Positions 36,801 to 39,800 of a stretch of 64,000 nt of DNA are shown here, piece by piece (positions within the stretch are counted from its first letter, which is position 1; the number at the start of each line of letters is the position of its first letter). The DNA comes from Jingweiarchaeum tengchongense. Its GTDB lineage: Archaea > Nanobdellota > Nanobdellia > Jingweiarchaeales > Jingweiarchaeaceae. The position numbers and the translations under genes are program-made. Below the pieces are notes generated by a model, which was not told the origin of the DNA, ran no database searches, and saw only the letters and a program-made list of their open reading frames with translations. The stretch lies in NCBI GenBank assembly GCA_038874075.1, contig JAVZDD010000003.1, positions 1 to 64,000 of the forward strand, in the 5' to 3' direction.

Positions 36801-39800
36801 AATTAATCTATAACTCACATTTGAATAGTAATAATTTGCTTCTGCGTACATCGTGGTATTGTACCATCCTTTTGGTGTGGTCACATTTGTATTCCAATCA
36901 CAAGTATAAGCATTTGCACCTACTTGGCTTACTGGTGAGCACTCATAACCTGCTGTTGAATGATTCGCATAGAACTTTACATTTGTGCTTAATGGATCTC
37001 CGCAATCATCCGTTGTAGCACCTAAGAAAGGAATTTTTTGCTCCTGCGTATAATTCGTTGACCCATCTGGCTTTTGGAAATCCAAATTTATATCTCCAGT
37101 TACAAGAATGCTTAAATTGTAGTAATTTTCCGTTGAATTGTCCTCATAGCATGCTTGTCCAGAAATTACAGCTTTCCATTTTTGATTTCCCACTTGGTAT
37201 TTCGGAGAACATTTCGCCTGGAAATAGTAATTGGCATATGCGGATGAATTTGTTGTATTGCTCGTACCAACATCGTATATAGATCCATCCAATGTTACAT
37301 AGAAGGTAATCGGTAGATTTGTGATCAAAGTTCCATTTGCGTCTCTCACTCTTAATGCAAGTAATGTGGTCGTCTTTCCTCTTCTTGTTTCAGTGTTATT
37401 ACCAATTACATCCTCAAAAATCGTCTTGTCTTTTGTTATCGTGAAAGTTTTCGTCGTTGAGTTCGTTGTTCCTGCATCATTCGTCGCATTGAATTTCGCA
37501 AATACTGTTGAACCAATATCCTCACAATCTGGATCGAATTCGAATGTGAAATTTGTCCATTGTCCTGTCCCAGAGCCAGGTGCTTGATATATCTGACAGT
37601 TTCCTACTTGTTTCCATGGTTCACTACCAGTCTTACTGAACCAGGCGCAAACGCTTACATTATTCTCGGAATTACTTACTCTTACAGTAATATTAAAAGT
37701 GAAATTGAATCCCCAAGCACCAGATGAACTTCCTGTTTCATTCGATACAATTGTTGCATTCTCCATTTCAATTGAGGCAGGAGGAGCTAGCACTTGTACA
37801 TCTTTACAATTAAAAACAATCGTTGAGTTTTCAGTTGCATTTGCTTTTATGCAAAATGTATAAGTCCCTGGTGTTGTCCCAGATGTGTTAACAATGTAAG
37901 TGTAATCAGTATGTGCATTTCTTGATTGTAACGGACCTATTGTTCCAAGGTAAGTAAGATTACTAATTTCATTTGTGGAATTCCTAACTTCAAATTTGCC
38001 TGTATAGTTTATCTCAACAATTACATTACTTGCATTGCCAGGACCAGCATTATAAATTGTTGATGAAATGTTGAAAACATCACCAGCATATATCGTACTT
38101 GGTATTGTCGTTGGCTTTGAAACGTTTAATGAGGCACCACACGAAGCTGAGAAAATGTATGGTTTATTATAGTATATCAATGTTCCATTTAAAGGTATTG
38201 CTTGGAATCTGAAAGTACCATTTGTTTGATATGTTACATTTAATGTGTAATTGTAATATTTTGAATAAGGCTTTCCATACGGAGATTGGAAATTTATATT
38301 ATTGTCCCAGGTTATTTTTACTGAATCGTTTATCGTTGCAGGACTGCCTTCGCTTGACCATGTGTTTTGGAATATCAAATCTTGTGGATGCGTTACAGTT
38401 AAATTTTCCTTATTTTCAGTAAAGTTGAAATTGCTTCCTGGCTGGTTTCCTTTGTTGAAAACTTGGAATGAAACATTGAAAGTACCGCACCCGAACGAGC
38501 TTGGAAAACCTATGAGCCACTGGGAAGAAGATGCATCATAATAATTTCTAATTGTTTTAATCCAAGGACCAAGAAGCGTTATTGTTCTCTTGTTTTTTGT
38601 CCACCACTCTCCCTTATTCCTTGCTGCTTCACCTAAGAGATTTTGATACCATGGTTTTCCTCCAGGTGCAAATTGAAGAATGCTTCCTATGGTTGTTTGT
38701 ATGTTAGAAATCGTCACCAGACCACCTATCGTTGTTGATGTGGTGATGTAACCATTCGTAAATGCACCAAGTCTAGACCATCTAATCCACCAACCCTCAT
38801 ACATAGAACCTACTGGATAACCTGGATCAGGTGTATATCCACCACTAAAACTATCTCTACTTATATTGAAACCAGGAGGTATCCAAAGATCAATCACATA
38901 CACATAACCAGCAGTTGCAGATCCTGTTCTTATCGCATATTGTATTGTTGCCGAGGAGCTCTCTCCAATTTCTGTAATGTTTAGGAATGGATCAGGAGAA
39001 CCGGAATGTCCCGTAGCAGCATTAGCAGAGATAAATGTGTCCGTTTTTGTGATCGTTTGTGAGCTCTGAGTAACGGGATCTACCCAAACTACTTCTGTAA
39101 CAAATTGACCATCTGCACTTGCCTCTTCTGGACCAACCCATTGGATTGTTGCATTGAAGCATGAAGATGTTGGTATTTCTCTATTTAACCATTGAACTAG
39201 ACTTGCAGTTATTGTATTCGCGCTTGGTCCTTCTATAATTGTTGGTGCTGTTGATGGTGATTGGCCAGAAGGATATACAGTAATATTAACTGTTAAGTTA
39301 TAATCACCAAAATTACATACACTTAGTCTTTGGTAATTCCTACTACCACTATCACCTGTTCCTCTATTTGGATAAGTGGTAAATATGATAAGTGGAGCAA
39401 GGTTGCCTTCTTCGGATTGATAAATATCAAATGTTTTTGTATAAGTAAGAGTTGGTCGATTAGTTTGATTTATTTCAACTTTTAAAGTATAAGTTTTTTG
39501 AGGAATATCCTCTGGAACTTCAAATCTCCAGGTTAAAATACTCTCATTCCAATATGGGATTGTACTCGTTGCTCCAATGGAAAATGGTTTAGTAGTGTTG
39601 TCCCAGAAAAACCAATCTAACTGTGTGTCACCATCCCACAAACTAACTGTAACATTTCCAGAAACACTCGCAGTGGTATTGTAATTCGCTAGAGGAACCG
39701 CGATGAAAGCAATATGTCCTCTTATTATTTTTTGGTCCTCACCAGTAGGAGAATAAATTTTTATATCTCTGACCAGGTTTGCATTTGTACAGTTTATTAC